From positions 1 to 64,000 of the forward strand of contig JBMONO010000034.1 in the NCBI GenBank assembly GCA_049323655.1: DNA of 64,000 nt, given 5' to 3'. The position numbers and the translations under genes are program-made. Of this stretch, positions 50,543 to 59,162 are shown in pieces; position 1 is the first letter of the stretch, and every line of letters starts with the position of its first letter. Source of the stretch: DB1 sp049323655 (lineage in GTDB: Bacteria; Desulfobacterota; Desulfobulbia; Desulfobulbales; SURF-16). The notes under the pieces are model-generated. The model saw only the letters and a program-made list of their open reading frames with translations, was not told the DNA's origin and ran no database searches.

Positions 50543-51628
50543 TCATTCCTCATCGAGTTCATAATGCTCGGGGGTCCATTCCAGAGTTTGCAGTCGGAGC
50601 AGATGATCGGCCAGCGTCAGGCATACCATCGCTTCGCAGACCGGAATGATGCGGGGAATGGCGGAGATGTCGTGGCGTCCGCCGATTTTTATCTCCACCG
50701 GCTCGTTTTCAAGATTGACCGTCCACTGCGGTCTGGAGATGGAAGGGATCGGTTTTACTGCCACCCGGGCGATGATCGGGTCGCCATTGGAGATGCCGGC
50801 GAGAATGCCGCCGGCATTGTTGGAGCTGAAGCCCTCCGGGGTAAGCTGATCGTTGTTCTGGGACCCGGTCATCCGCGCTGCTGCGAAGCCAGCACCGATC
50901 TCGACTCCCTTGACAGCACCGATGGACATGAGGGCGCCGGCGAGGTCTGCGTCGAGCTTATTGAAGACCGGTTCGCCGAGCCCCGCCGGACAACCGGTGG
51001 CGACGATTTCGACAATGCCGCCCAAGGAATCTCCCTCCCGGCGGACCTGTTCGATCCGCACCTCCATTCGGGCGGCCGCTGCGTTGTCCGGGCAGAAGAG
51101 GCGGTTTTGTCTCACTGCGGCAAAGTCGATCTGCTTGGCATCAATGCCGCCAAGTGACATGGTGTAGGCTACCACCTGAATGCCATGAAAGGCGAGCAGC
51201 TTGCGCGCCACTGCGCCGGCTGCCACCCTGGCCGCTGTTTCCCGGGCCGAGGCTCGTCCGCCGCCGCGGTGATCGCGGATGCCAAATTTCATCAGGTAGG
51301 AATAATCGCCGTGACCGGGCCGAAAGATGTCCTTGAGGTGATCGTAGGACTTGCTGTGGGCGTCCTTGTTGTAGATGACCAGGGTGAGTGGCGTACCGGT
51401 GGTGCAGCCGTCAAAAAGCCCGGAGAGGATCTCCACCCGGTCCGGTTCCCTTCGTGGGCTGGCCGCGCCGCCGGTGCCGGGTCGCCGCCGATCGAGATCG
51501 GCCTGCATATCCTCCTCGGACAACGGAATGCCGGGCGGGCATCCGTCAATCGTTGCGCCAATTGCCGTGCCGTGGGATTCACCCCAGGTGGTGACCCTGA
51601 AAACCTGTCCGAATGTATTGCCTGCCAT
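50543..51628 (-). CDS. aroC: Chorismate synthase
   Basis: The last step of the shikimate pathway, converting EPSP to chorismate with reduced FMN. It has 361 residues. Family marks are GESHGTAIGATIDGCPPG (11-28), RRPGTGGAASPRREPDRVEIL, given here as its core DRVEILSGLFDG, the FRPGHGDYSYLMKFG loop, and DHRGGGRASARETAARVAAGA, core GGGRASARET. All are complete. A GGGGAG site precedes the start. Repeat A copy 3 lies 20 bases upstream. aroK is the upstream neighbour on the same strand, so the two shikimate genes form a pair interrupted by the repeat. Confidence 0.97.
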   Translation of the reverse strand: MAGNTFGQVFRVTTWGESHGTAIGATIDGCPPGIPLSEEDMQADLDRRRPGTGGAASPRREPDRVEILSGLFDGCTTGTPLTLVIYNKDAHSKSYDHLKDIFRPGHGDYSYLMKFGIRDHRGGGRASARETAARVAAGAVARKLLAFHGIQVVAYTMSLGGIDAKQIDFAAVRQNRLFCPDNAAAARMEVRIEQVRREGDSLGGIVEIVATGCPAGLGEPVFNKLDADLAGALMSIGAVKGVEIGAGFAAARMTGSQNNDQLTPEGFSSNNAGGILAGISNGDPIIARVAVKPIPSISRPQWTVNLENEPVEIKIGGRHDISAIPRIIPVCEAMVCLTLADHLLRLQTLEWTPEHYELDEE

Positions 51629-51648
51629 GATTGCTCCCCTTCTCTTTT

Positions 51649-51792
51649 TGACAAACCCGTGAAAAGTCTTTTTTCACCACAGAGCGCATTGAGAGCGCAT
51701 TGAGAGCGCAGAGAAATAATCTTTAATACAATCAGTTAGTTCTGAGCACTCAGTGGACTCTGTGGTTAATTTTCAGTTTTTATGAAACCATC
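51649..51792 (-). repeat. Repeat family A, copy 3, between aroK and aroC
   Basis: On the minus strand it opens GATGGTTTCATAAAAACTG, then ACCACAGAGTCCACTGAG, an internal direct repeat of GCGCTCTCAAT, and closes GCTCTGTGGTGAAAAAAGAC and TTTTCACGGGTTTGTCA. Its left end overlaps the final codons of aroK. Confidence 0.8.
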
Positions 51793-52357
51793 CTTTTTTG
51801 GATTGTTGCTGCTCACTTCTCCCGCTCTGCCAGCAGGCGACAATCGCTTCGGTGAGACGTTCCGGCTCCAGTTCGGCGTTCAGGATCAGGTGGGAGCCGG
51901 CCCGATAAAGCCCATCCCGTTCTGCCAGCACCCTTTTCACCTCCGTTGTCATGTCCGCATCGGTCAGCGCCGGTCGCTGACCAGGGGTCGCGGCATCGGC
52001 GTTGATGCGCTTGATGATGGTGCGGGCATCGGCTCGCAGCCAGACCACCAGGCTCGATTCCATCAGTTGCTGCCAGATATCCTGGTGAAGCACCGCCCCG
52101 CCGCCGGGGGCGACCACCAGATTTTCCCGGTCCACCAGACCGGTTAGATACTGGCGTTCCAGGGTGCGGAAAAAGGGCCAGCCGTTTTCCGTCACCATGC
52201 TGCTGATGGTGCGGCCCTGACGAATTTCGATCTCCCGGTCCGTGTCCAGAAAGGCAAAGTCGAGCTGCAGCGCTACCAGTCTGCCAATTGTGGTTTTACC
52301 TGTCGCCCGGTAACCGGTCAGAATGATTTTTGTTTTTTCTTTCAGCATACATGACAT
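51773..52357 (-). CDS. aroK: Shikimate kinase AroK/AroL
   Basis: Phosphorylates shikimate. It has 194 residues, with the P-loop GYRATGKTT (15-23), the shikimate-binding DTDREIEI (38-45), an RTLERQ loop and the PGGGAVL motif (83-89). The lid region contains ARTIIKRINADAATPGQRP. The last six codons (GWFHKN and stop) are supplied by the end of repeat A copy 3, so the tail is probably not ancestral. The ATG at 52357 is one of three clustered starts within ten bases; no strong ribosome site separates them. Confidence 0.92.
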   Translation of the reverse strand: MSCMLKEKTKIILTGYRATGKTTIGRLVALQLDFAFLDTDREIEIRQGRTISSMVTENGWPFFRTLERQYLTGLVDRENLVVAPGGGAVLHQDIWQQLMESSLVVWLRADARTIIKRINADAATPGQRPALTDADMTTEVKRVLAERDGLYRAGSHLILNAELEPERLTEAIVACWQSGRSEQQQSKKGWFHKN

Positions 52358-52426
52358 TTAAGTCACCAGGTCGGAAGGTGTCAAGAAACACCCGGCGCGG
52401 AGACGTTTTTTCTTTACCGTTTTTTC

Positions 52427-52439
52427 GATAATGGTTATC
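52427..52439. promoter_or_regulatory. Fur/PerR-like box upstream of the peroxiredoxin
   Basis: GATAATGGTTATC is a GATAA-N3-TTATC palindrome that matches the inner core of Fur-type boxes. It is 68 bases upstream of the peroxiredoxin start. The PerR-like regulator at 33916 is a candidate binder. Confidence 0.6.
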
Positions 52440-52494
52440 ATAATTAAAAAAAATCGCTTTATTTACCCTAAACACCTTGTAAGGAGATATGAAA

Positions 52495-53106
52495 ATGGAA
52501 CACGCATGCATCAAGCCGGTCGCAGTGGGCGACCAGGTTGACAATTTTACCATGGACACTTACCTGCCTGCTGAATTCTGTTTCGGCTCCATTTCCCTGG
52601 AAAAATTGAAAGAGGCGGGGAAATGGACGGTGCTCGTTTTTTACCCTGCCGATTTCACCTTTGTCTGTTCGACCGAACTGGCCGATTTCGCTGCCAGGTA
52701 CGCTGAGTTTCAGGCCGCCGGTGCCGAGGTCGTCACCGTCAGCACCGACACCCAGTACACCCATCTGGCCTGGCGGCGTGAGGAGAAGTCGCTGGCCAGT
52801 GCCGCCTATCCCATGGCCGCTGACCCGACCGGCACGGTATCGAAGCTGTTCGGGGTCTATGACCGCAAAACAGGGCTTGCCCTGCGTGGCACCTTTATCA
52901 TCAATCCACAGGGAGTGGTCGTCGCCTCGGAGGTCAATTATTACAATGTCGGCCGGAGTGCGGCTGAGACCCTGCGCAAACTGAAGGCGAGCATCCATGT
53001 TGCCGCCCACCCTGAACAGGCATGCCCGGCCAACTGGCATGAAGGCGACAAGACCCTCACCCCGTCGGCCAGCCTGGTTGGCAGGGTTCACGAGGAACTC
53101 AGCTGA
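52495..53106 (+). CDS. 2-Cys peroxiredoxin (AhpC/Prx1 family)
   Basis: Reduces H2O2 and organic peroxides. It has 203 residues. The peroxidatic Cys58 sits in PADFTFVCSTEL; the resolving Cys177 is in HPEQACPANW, so the enzyme is a typical 2-Cys type. Met at 52495 is preferred because AAGGAG is then eight bases away; the ATG at 52489 would be too close to it. A Fur/PerR-like palindrome precedes it and a clear terminator follows at 53133-53165, so it is monocistronic. No ahpF or thioredoxin reductase gene is adjacent. Confidence 0.93.
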   Translation: MEHACIKPVAVGDQVDNFTMDTYLPAEFCFGSISLEKLKEAGKWTVLVFYPADFTFVCSTELADFAARYAEFQAAGAEVVTVSTDTQYTHLAWRREEKSLASAAYPMAADPTGTVSKLFGVYDRKTGLALRGTFIINPQGVVVASEVNYYNVGRSAAETLRKLKASIHVAAHPEQACPANWHEGDKTLTPSASLVGRVHEELS

Positions 53107-53132
53107 TTTCCGTCTGACTCCTCTGTTTTTTC

Positions 53133-53165
53133 ACCTCCCGGTGGTCGTCGGCCGGGAGGTTTTTT
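53133..53165 (+). terminator. Terminator of the peroxiredoxin gene
   Basis: ACCTCCCGG (53133-53141) pairs with CCGGGAGGT (53152-53160), with a T run directly after it, 27 bases past the stop. Confidence 0.9.
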
Positions 53166-53281
53166 GTTGTTCTGCGCAGGGAGTTCAGAAAAAACGCGTG
53201 ACATCTCCTGCCGGGAGTTGTCATAGTAAGCCGTTCATTCCATTTGACCTTTTAAAGCCAAATCATTGACTGGAGCGCATC

Positions 53282-53977
53282 ATGAGCACGACCCACAAAC
53301 TGACCGTCGTTCTGGCGACGAAAAATCAGGGAAAACTGAGGGAATTTCAGGAGATGTTAAAGGATTTTCCGGTGGATCTGCGCAGTCTTGCTGACTTCGG
53401 GCCGATCCCCGAGGTGGTGGAGGACGGGGCGACTTTTGACGACAATGCCTACAAAAAGGCCTCCTTCACCGCCAAGGTGCTCGGCATTCCGGCCATTGCC
53501 GACGATTCCGGCTTGGTGGTCGAGGCGTTGAGCGGCGCGCCTGGAGTTCATTCCGCCCGCTACGCCGGAGCCGGGGCGAGCGATGCCGACAATATCGCCA
53601 AACTGCTGGCTGCAATGACGGGAGTAACCAACCGCAGAGCCGTCTTTCACTGTGTCATCTCCATTGCCGTACCGAGCGGCCCGGCTCTCACCTACGAGGG
53701 CAGCTGCGAGGGAGAGATTCTTAGCGCACCGCGCGGGGACGGCGGTTTCGGCTATGATCCGGTCTTTTATTTCCCAGGATTTGCCAAGACCTTTGCCGAG
53801 GCCTCCCTGGAGGAAAAAAACCGCATCAGTCATCGGGGCAAGGCCCTGGCGGAAATGGCGGCGGAATTCGACAAGGTGCTGATCTGGCTGCGCCAGCGGC
53901 TGGACGAGGTCAAACCACCCAAGCCGGATCACCACCAGTTTGAGCATAATGACTGGTCGCAGCCGAAGATGGTCTGA
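53282..53977 (+). CDS. rdgB: XTP/dITP diphosphatase RdgB (HAM1)
   Basis: Nucleotide-pool cleaning enzyme that hydrolyses XTP, ITP and dITP. It has 231 residues; the core is about 195, so a C-terminal extension of roughly 30 (RLDEVKPPKPDHHQFEHN) is present. Marks are LATKNQGKLREF (11-22), EDGATFDDNAYKKA, PAIADDSGLVVEAL, GAPGVHSARYAG and GDGGFGYDPVF. It starts after GGAGC-type pairing and sits between the peroxiredoxin terminator and the convergent LysR gene. Confidence 0.95.
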   Translation: MSTTHKLTVVLATKNQGKLREFQEMLKDFPVDLRSLADFGPIPEVVEDGATFDDNAYKKASFTAKVLGIPAIADDSGLVVEALSGAPGVHSARYAGAGASDADNIAKLLAAMTGVTNRRAVFHCVISIAVPSGPALTYEGSCEGEILSAPRGDGGFGYDPVFYFPGFAKTFAEASLEEKNRISHRGKALAEMAAEFDKVLIWLRQRLDEVKPPKPDHHQFEHNDWSQPKMV

Positions 53978-54018
53978 GCTGTCCGGTCGGCCAGCTTCGG
54001 ACTCACATTCGCCAATCC

Positions 54019-54912
54019 TCAGGGCCCGGCGGTGGACTGCCGGAGGAGAAAGTCGTAAAAGGCCTTGTAGTGGGCCGGCAGGGTGCGTTTTTTGTGGGTG
54101 GCGATAAAAAACTCTCGACCCATCCTAATGCCGAGGTCAAGCTCGACCAGGGAGCCGGCGGCCAGTTCATCGGTAATGGCCCGGCGCGAGAGTATGGAGG
54201 TGCCGAGCCCGGCCTTGAGCGCCTGCTTGATCGAGTCGCTGGAGCCCAGCACCGCCACCACGTTCATCTTCTTCAAATGGATGTCCATGGTCAGGAGAAA
54301 TTCCTCCATGTTTTTGCGGGTACCGGAGCCTTCCTCACGCAAAAGAAACGGCAGCCGGTAGAGATCGAGGGTTTTTCGTGTCTTGCCGGTCAGCAAGGCC
54401 GGCGGCCCGGCAAAGACCAGTTCGTCTCCGAGAAAGGGCTCGTAGTGCAGGATCTTGGGCTCCATACTGGCGCCGACAATGCCCATGAAAAATTCATGAC
54501 TGATCAGCATGTCGGTGACCCTGCGGGTGTCGGCGATGACGATTTCAAAAGAGACCTCCGGGTATGTCTCCCGGAAGCGAGCGGCAAGGACTGGAAGCAT
54601 GTAATTGCCGGGGATGGTGCTGGCTCCGAGCAGCAGTTTGCCTCTGACCCGCTCGCCGCTTTTCAGGACGATCTCGTTGATTTTTTCCAGATCCTCGATG
54701 AGCTGCAGGGCCCGGGGGAAGATCAGATCCGCCTCGCTGGTCGGTTCGATTTTTCTGCCCAGCCGGTCAAAGAGCAGGCAGCCGAGGGAGCGTTCCAGGT
54801 TTTTAATGTGTTCACTGATGGTCGGCTGGCTGATGAAGAGCTGTTCCGACGCCTTGGAAAAACTCCGGTTACGATAAACGGAAACAAAGATACGTAGTTG
54901 ATGGATATCCAT
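54019..54912 (-). CDS. LysR-family transcriptional regulator
   Basis: A 297-residue regulator with an N-terminal winged helix (MDIHQLRIFVSVYRNRSFS, then SQPTISEHIKNLE) and a type 2 periplasmic-binding-like effector domain (about 90-295). The overall pattern, including EEGSGTRKNMEEFL and SDSIKQALKAGLG, resembles the CysB/CbbR-like group annotated in sulfate reducers as selenium-metabolism associated. The true inducer is unknown. It lies convergent with rdgB and upstream of nothing obvious it could divergently control, so the targets are elsewhere. Confidence 0.85.
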   Translation of the reverse strand: MDIHQLRIFVSVYRNRSFSKASEQLFISQPTISEHIKNLERSLGCLLFDRLGRKIEPTSEADLIFPRALQLIEDLEKINEIVLKSGERVRGKLLLGASTIPGNYMLPVLAARFRETYPEVSFEIVIADTRRVTDMLISHEFFMGIVGASMEPKILHYEPFLGDELVFAGPPALLTGKTRKTLDLYRLPFLLREEGSGTRKNMEEFLLTMDIHLKKMNVVAVLGSSDSIKQALKAGLGTSILSRRAITDELAAGSLVELDLGIRMGREFFIATHKKRTLPAHYKAFYDFLLRQSTAGP

Positions 54913-54974
54913 GGTCCGGCCCTGTGCGGTTATTGTGGGGAAACGATTGGCGAGAGCATGCCGATTCGTCGGGT

Positions 54975-55319
54975 TTAGTCATTAAAGCCGATCTGTTCGA
55001 TGAGTTTGCGCATAATTTTGCGCTCCTCCAGAGAGAGGCTCGTCACCTCGAAGCCGGTATCAAAGAAATCGGGGTTGATGTCATTGGAGGACCAGAGGCT
55101 TTTCCCTTCGAAATGGATCTCCTGTTCCTGGAAATAGCCCTCCGGCAGCATCAGCTTGAGGATAAAGGTGGTGTTGAGGGGGATTTTTTGCTTGCTGACC
55201 AGCTTGATGCCCCGGGTGGTGATGTCAACGAGATGGCCGAGCAGGGCGCCGGTTTCAAGGTCGTAGACCTCGAGATAGTAGATGAGATGATGGCGCTTGA
55301 GAACGCGGGATTTGGCCAT
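54975..55319 (-). CDS. PilZ-domain c-di-GMP receptor
   Basis: A 114-residue, single-domain PilZ protein. The c-di-GMP motif is present in loose form: basic SRVLKRHH near the N terminus and DITTRGIKLVS (about 33-43) for the D/N-x-S-x-x-G site. Strands FILKLMLP and DTGFEVTSLS complete the barrel. The ATG at 55319 follows GAGGTA; the frame extends to 55442 through repeat B. It might act on the nearby GspE/PilB or the HD-GYP regulator circuit. Repeat B copy 3 lies 21 bases upstream. Confidence 0.82.
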   Translation of the reverse strand: MAKSRVLKRHHLIYYLEVYDLETGALLGHLVDITTRGIKLVSKQKIPLNTTFILKLMLPEGYFQEQEIHFEGKSLWSSNDINPDFFDTGFEVTSLSLEERKIMRKLIEQIGFND

Positions 55320-55340
55320 GGTCGTACCTCGGTGAAATGT

Positions 55341-55444
55341 GATGGTCTCGCTGAAACCCGCAAACCATGCCGGGCGGGAAAGGAAAAATAACGAGTTCCA
55401 TGCACCGCCCGTCGGGATCATGGCTTTGGACGATCCCGACAAAC
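55341..55444 (-). repeat. Repeat family B, copy 3, upstream of the PilZ gene
   Basis: On the minus strand the hairpin reads GTCGGGATCG with TGATCCCGAC, which keeps the 10-bp stem through an A-T to G-C change relative to copies 1 and 2. It continues AACTCGTTATTTTTCC, CCCGCC...GCGGG, and ends TTTCAGCGAGACCATCA. Confidence 0.8.
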
Positions 55445-55495
55445 GTCGATGACAAGATGAAGCCAGCAGGTACGAATATTCTGGCTATTTTCGCA

Positions 55496-56164
55496 TTATT
55501 TTGCAACCTTTTCCAGCATGCGATGCACCACCTGCTCGATGGTGAGCGTCGAGGTGTCGATGATCAGGGCATCTGCGGCGGCCCTCATGGGGGCAAGGGT
55601 CCGGCGGCTGTCCTCCTCGTCCCGCCGGCGGATCTGGGCGAGGATCTCCTGCTCATCCGCCGGCATGCCTTTTTCCCGCAACTGCCGGCAGCGCCGGCGC
55701 GCCCGTTCCTCCGGGGCGGCGTCGAGAAAAAATTTATGACGGGCATCGGGAAAAACCACGGTGCCGGTATCGCGTCCTTCCGCGACCACCCGGCCCGCTT
55801 CGCCCAGTCGCTGCTGCATGGCGGTCAGCCGCTGTCGCACCACCGGCTGCGCTGACACTGAGGATGCCACCAGTCCCATTGCCGCGGTCCGGATCTCCTG
55901 GCTGATCTCCTCGCCGTCGACAAAGACCCGCGTATCACCGTCTGCCGGTACAAGTTGCAGGTCCATGGCGTCGAGCAGTGACCCCAGGGCTTCCTGGTCA
56001 TCGAGACTGATGCCGCGCTGGCGGGCGGTGTAGCCCACTGCCCGGTACATCGCTCCGGTATCGAGAAAGGTATAGCCGAGCCGAGCCGCCACCAGCCGGC
56101 TGATGGTGCTCTTGCCGCTGCCGGAGGGACCGTCGATGGTGATTATCTCCCGCACGCCCCGCAC
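55496..56164 (-). CDS. cmk: Cytidylate kinase
   Basis: Phosphorylates CMP and dCMP. It has 222 residues with P-loop GPSGSGKST (12-20), FLDTGAMYRAVGY (about 34-46), and the nucleotide-binding RDTGTVVFPDA and YxxR-type DEEDSRRTLAPMRAA segments. The start is GTG at 56164 immediately after the hisC stop; a second GTG at 56155 is equally plausible. It is part of the minus-strand run gatC-gatA-hisC-cmk with tight spacing. Confidence 0.95.
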   Translation of the reverse strand: MRGVREIITIDGPSGSGKSTISRLVAARLGYTFLDTGAMYRAVGYTARQRGISLDDQEALGSLLDAMDLQLVPADGDTRVFVDGEEISQEIRTAAMGLVASSVSAQPVVRQRLTAMQQRLGEAGRVVAEGRDTGTVVFPDARHKFFLDAAPEERARRRCRQLREKGMPADEQEILAQIRRRDEEDSRRTLAPMRAAADALIIDTSTLTIEQVVHRMLEKVAK

Positions 56165-57262
56165 CTATTCGCCCAGGCAGCGGTCCAGGGTGGCAACCAG
56201 CCGTTCGTTTTCCGGCCTGGTGCCGACCGTGATCCGGATAAAATGCGGATAGCCGTATGCGCTCATCGGCCGGACAATCACCCCCTGGCGCAGCATTTTC
56301 TCATAGATGATTTTGCAGTCCTGCCCGACATCGACCAGAAAGAAGTTGGTCTGGGTCGGGAAGACCCGGCAGCCAAGCTTCTCGATCTCCGCGGTCAGCC
56401 AGGCAATGCCCTCTTTGGTCATGGCAATGGTGTTGCGATAGTGGTCGTCGTCCTCCAGGCCGGCCAGGGCCCCTACCTGGGCCAGTTCGTTGACATTGAA
56501 CGGCTGTCGCACCCGATGCAGATAGGAGGCGATGGCGGCGTCCATTATCCCGTAGCCGACCCGCAGGCCGGCCAGGCCATAGGCCTTGGAAAAGGTCCGC
56601 AGGCCGACCACCGGGGTCGGCTGGTGGAGATAGCGCCGTACGTCGAGCTGCCTGTCGGCATCGACAAAATCAACATAGGCCTCGTCGAGGACGACGATGA
56701 CCGTTTCCGGCAGTCTGGCGAGAAAGGCTTCGAAGGCAGGGCGCTCAAATACCGTACCGGTCGGGTTGTTCGGGTTGTCGAGAAAGATGAGACGGGTCTT
56801 TCCCGTCACTCGGGCGGCAATTGTCTCAAGGTCATGGTGCATCTCCGCAAGCGGCACCACGACATTAACCCCGCCCCGTGCCTGGACCATGGTCTGGTAG
56901 ACGAGAAAGGAGGGCAGGCTGCTGATCACCTCGTCGCCGGGCGAGACAAAGGCGCCGACCAGGAGCTCGATGACCTCGTTGGAGCCGTTGCCGAAGACCA
57001 GTTCTGCAGGCTGCACTCCCATTTTTTTGGCCAAAGAGCTAGCCAGGTAATAGCAGCTGCCGTCAGGATAGCGGTGCAAGGTGGCGAGGCTGTCGCGGAT
57101 AGCTGCCAGCGCCCTGGGTGAAGGGCCGAGGGCGTTTTCGTTGGAGGCCATTTTGATGGAGCCGCTGATGCCGTATTCCCGTTCCAGCTCCTTGAGCGGT
57201 TTGCCGGGGGGATAGGGAACCAGGGTCTCGATGTTTTTGTTGACCGAGAGTTTCATGGGCAT
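56165..57262 (-). CDS. hisC: Histidinol-phosphate aminotransferase
   Basis: PLP enzyme of 365 residues that makes histidinol phosphate from imidazole acetol phosphate. The PLP lysine is Lys226 in TFSKAYGLAGLR. Asn-Pro contacts LDNPNNPTGT (161-170) and VLDEAYVDF (191-199) are standard. No other his gene is adjacent; here it travels with gatA and cmk. A role in phenylalanine/tyrosine transamination is also possible for members of this family. It abuts cmk with no gap. Confidence 0.93.
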   Translation of the reverse strand: MPMKLSVNKNIETLVPYPPGKPLKELEREYGISGSIKMASNENALGPSPRALAAIRDSLATLHRYPDGSCYYLASSLAKKMGVQPAELVFGNGSNEVIELLVGAFVSPGDEVISSLPSFLVYQTMVQARGGVNVVVPLAEMHHDLETIAARVTGKTRLIFLDNPNNPTGTVFERPAFEAFLARLPETVIVVLDEAYVDFVDADRQLDVRRYLHQPTPVVGLRTFSKAYGLAGLRVGYGIMDAAIASYLHRVRQPFNVNELAQVGALAGLEDDDHYRNTIAMTKEGIAWLTAEIEKLGCRVFPTQTNFFLVDVGQDCKIIYEKMLRQGVIVRPMSAYGYPHFIRITVGTRPENERLVATLDRCLGE

Positions 57263-57277
57263 AAGGTGTCCTTGGGT

Positions 57278-58735
57278 TTACAGAGGAGGTTTCCTGCCGA
57301 CCATGTCGAGCCGCAATTCCAGGTTGAAAGCGACCCGCAGCAGGCTTTCCTCGGCAAAGTGAGCGCCTTGCAGCTGGAGGCCGATGGGCAGGCCGGCAGT
57401 GCTGATCCCGCACGGCACCGACATGGCCGGAACGCCGGCCAGATTGGCCGGGATGGTCAGTACGTCGGAGAGATAGACGCTGAGAGGGTCATGACTTTTC
57501 TCGCCGAGCCGCCACGCCGGGGTCGGCGTCACCGGCGAGACCAGCACATCGCAACGGGCGAAGGCCTCTTTGTAATCGGCAACAATCAGGGTGCGGATCT
57601 GCGACGCCTTCTTGTAATAGGCGTCGTAATAGCCGGCGGAGAGGGCATAGGTGCCCATGATGATGCGGCGCTTTACCTCGTCGCCGAAGCCGCGGGAGCG
57701 GCTCTTTTTATACATGTCGAGGAGCGAATCCGCCTCCATGGCGCGCAGACCGAAGCGCACTCCGTCGTAGCGGGCCAGGTTGGAACTCGCTTCGGCTGGG
57801 GCGATGAGGTAATAGGCGGCGACGCCGTATTCGGTATGGGGTAACGAGACGTCGACGATTTCCGCCCCGGCCCGCTCCAGCTCGGCGATACCCCGTCGTA
57901 CCGCCTTTTCCACCTCCGGGTCGAGTCCCGCGCCGAAATATTCGCGCGGTACGCCGATGCGCATGCCGGAGAGTCCCTCCTGCAGGGCGGCCCGGTAATC
58001 TGGCACCGGCTCACGGACCGAGGTCGAGTCCCGCGCATCATGGCCGCTGATGACGTTCAGTAGCAGGGCGCAGTCGCGGACATCCTTGGTGAAGGGGCCG
58101 ATCTGATCCAGCGAGGAGGCAAAGGCAAGCAGGCCGTAGCGCGAAACCCGGCCATAGGTCGGCTTCAGACCGACCACTCCGCAGTGGGAGGCGGGCTGGC
58201 GGATGGACCCGCCGGTGTCGGAGCCGAGCGAGGCGATGCACATGTCCGCCGCCACCGAGGCGGCCGAACCGCCGCTTGAACCGCCGCAGATAAAGGCGGG
58301 ATTCCAGGGGTTCTTCGGCACTCCGTAGGCGCAGTTCTCATTGGCCGAGCCCATGGCGAACTCATCCATCGTCGCCTTGCCGACAATGATCGCGCCGGCT
58401 TCTTCCAGTCTCTCTACCACCGTGGCGCTGTAAGGGGGAATGAAGGATTCGAGGATCTTCGAGCCGGCGGTGGTGCGCAGGCCTTTGGTGCAGAGGACGT
58501 CCTTGATGGACAGGGGAATGCCGCAGAGCGGGCCGCCTTCGCCCCGGGCCAGGCGCTCTTCAGCCGCTCTGGCCTGCCGCAGAGCCTGTTCCCGATCGAG
58601 GGTGATGTAGGCGCCGACCTTGCCCTCTACCTGTTCGATGCGGGCAAAGACCGCCTCCGTTACCGAAAGCGGGTTTGTTTCGCCCCGGACAAAACGATCA
58701 TGCAAGTTCTGTATGGTCAATGTGTGGAAATCCAT
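57278..58735 (-). CDS. gatA: Asp/Glu-tRNA amidotransferase subunit A
   Basis: Amidase subunit of GatCAB that releases ammonia from glutamine. It has 485 residues, the exact usual length from the ATG at 58735 (after AGGA). The Ser-cisSer-Lys triad is visible: Lys78 (GIPLSIKDV), Ser153 in CGGSSGGSAAS and Ser177 in GSDTGGSIRQP. Repeat A copy 4 separates it from gatC upstream. gatB is at 36529-37962. Confidence 0.97.
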   Translation of the reverse strand: MDFHTLTIQNLHDRFVRGETNPLSVTEAVFARIEQVEGKVGAYITLDREQALRQARAAEERLARGEGGPLCGIPLSIKDVLCTKGLRTTAGSKILESFIPPYSATVVERLEEAGAIIVGKATMDEFAMGSANENCAYGVPKNPWNPAFICGGSSGGSAASVAADMCIASLGSDTGGSIRQPASHCGVVGLKPTYGRVSRYGLLAFASSLDQIGPFTKDVRDCALLLNVISGHDARDSTSVREPVPDYRAALQEGLSGMRIGVPREYFGAGLDPEVEKAVRRGIAELERAGAEIVDVSLPHTEYGVAAYYLIAPAEASSNLARYDGVRFGLRAMEADSLLDMYKKSRSRGFGDEVKRRIIMGTYALSAGYYDAYYKKASQIRTLIVADYKEAFARCDVLVSPVTPTPAWRLGEKSHDPLSVYLSDVLTIPANLAGVPAMSVPCGISTAGLPIGLQLQGAHFAEESLLRVAFNLELRLDMVGRKPPL

Positions 58736-58748
58736 TTGTTTTCCTATC

Positions 58749-58860
58749 GATGAAACCGGAAAAAGTCTTTTTGTCACCGGGCACAGAGAAATAGTGTGAA
58801 TGGCCGCCCGGTATCTCCCTGTGCTCCGTGGTGAATATCGTTTTTTTTTACGAAACCATC
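58749..58860 (-). repeat. Repeat family A, copy 4, between gatC and gatA
   Basis: On the minus strand GATGGTTTCGTAAAAAAAAC, then CACCACGGAGCACAGGGAG, a TTTCTCTGTGCCCGGTG arm and AAAAAGACTTTTTCCGGTTT. The arms have drifted together (ACCACGGAGCACAG against CTGTGCCCGGTG), so the inverted-repeat pairing is largely retained. Confidence 0.7.
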
Positions 58861-58868
58861 CCTATTCC

Positions 58869-59153
58869 CTAAATGACGCGCGGGACGACAAAGGCCTCCC
58901 CGTTCTGGCGCGGGCCGTTGGCCAGCGCCTCCTCCCGCGGCAGGGAGGGACGGACCTCGTCTTCCCGGAAGGCATTACGGAGCTCCAGGGCATGGGTGGT
59001 CGGTTTGATGGCGTTGGTGTCGATTTCTCCCAACTTGGCGACATAGCCCAGAATCCGATCGAGCTGACCGGTCAGGGTCATAATCTCCTGTTCCGACAGC
59101 TCCAGCCGGGCGAGATGGGCCACCTTGGCAACTTCTTCCTGTGAAATAATCAT
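58869..59153 (-). CDS. gatC: Asp/Glu-tRNA amidotransferase subunit C
   Basis: A 94-residue belt protein that wraps GatA and stabilises the complex. It has VAKVAHLARLELSEQE near the N terminus, LDRILGYVAKLGEIDT in the middle and the LRNAFREDEVRPSLP ending. Normal size. It is the first gene of the gatC-gatA-hisC-cmk run, nine bases after the HD-GYP regulator stop, so it could also be read from that gene's promoter. Confidence 0.95.
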   Translation of the reverse strand: MIISQEEVAKVAHLARLELSEQEIMTLTGQLDRILGYVAKLGEIDTNAIKPTTHALELRNAFREDEVRPSLPREEALANGPRQNGEAFVVPRVI

Positions 59154-59162
59154 TCGGTTTGT

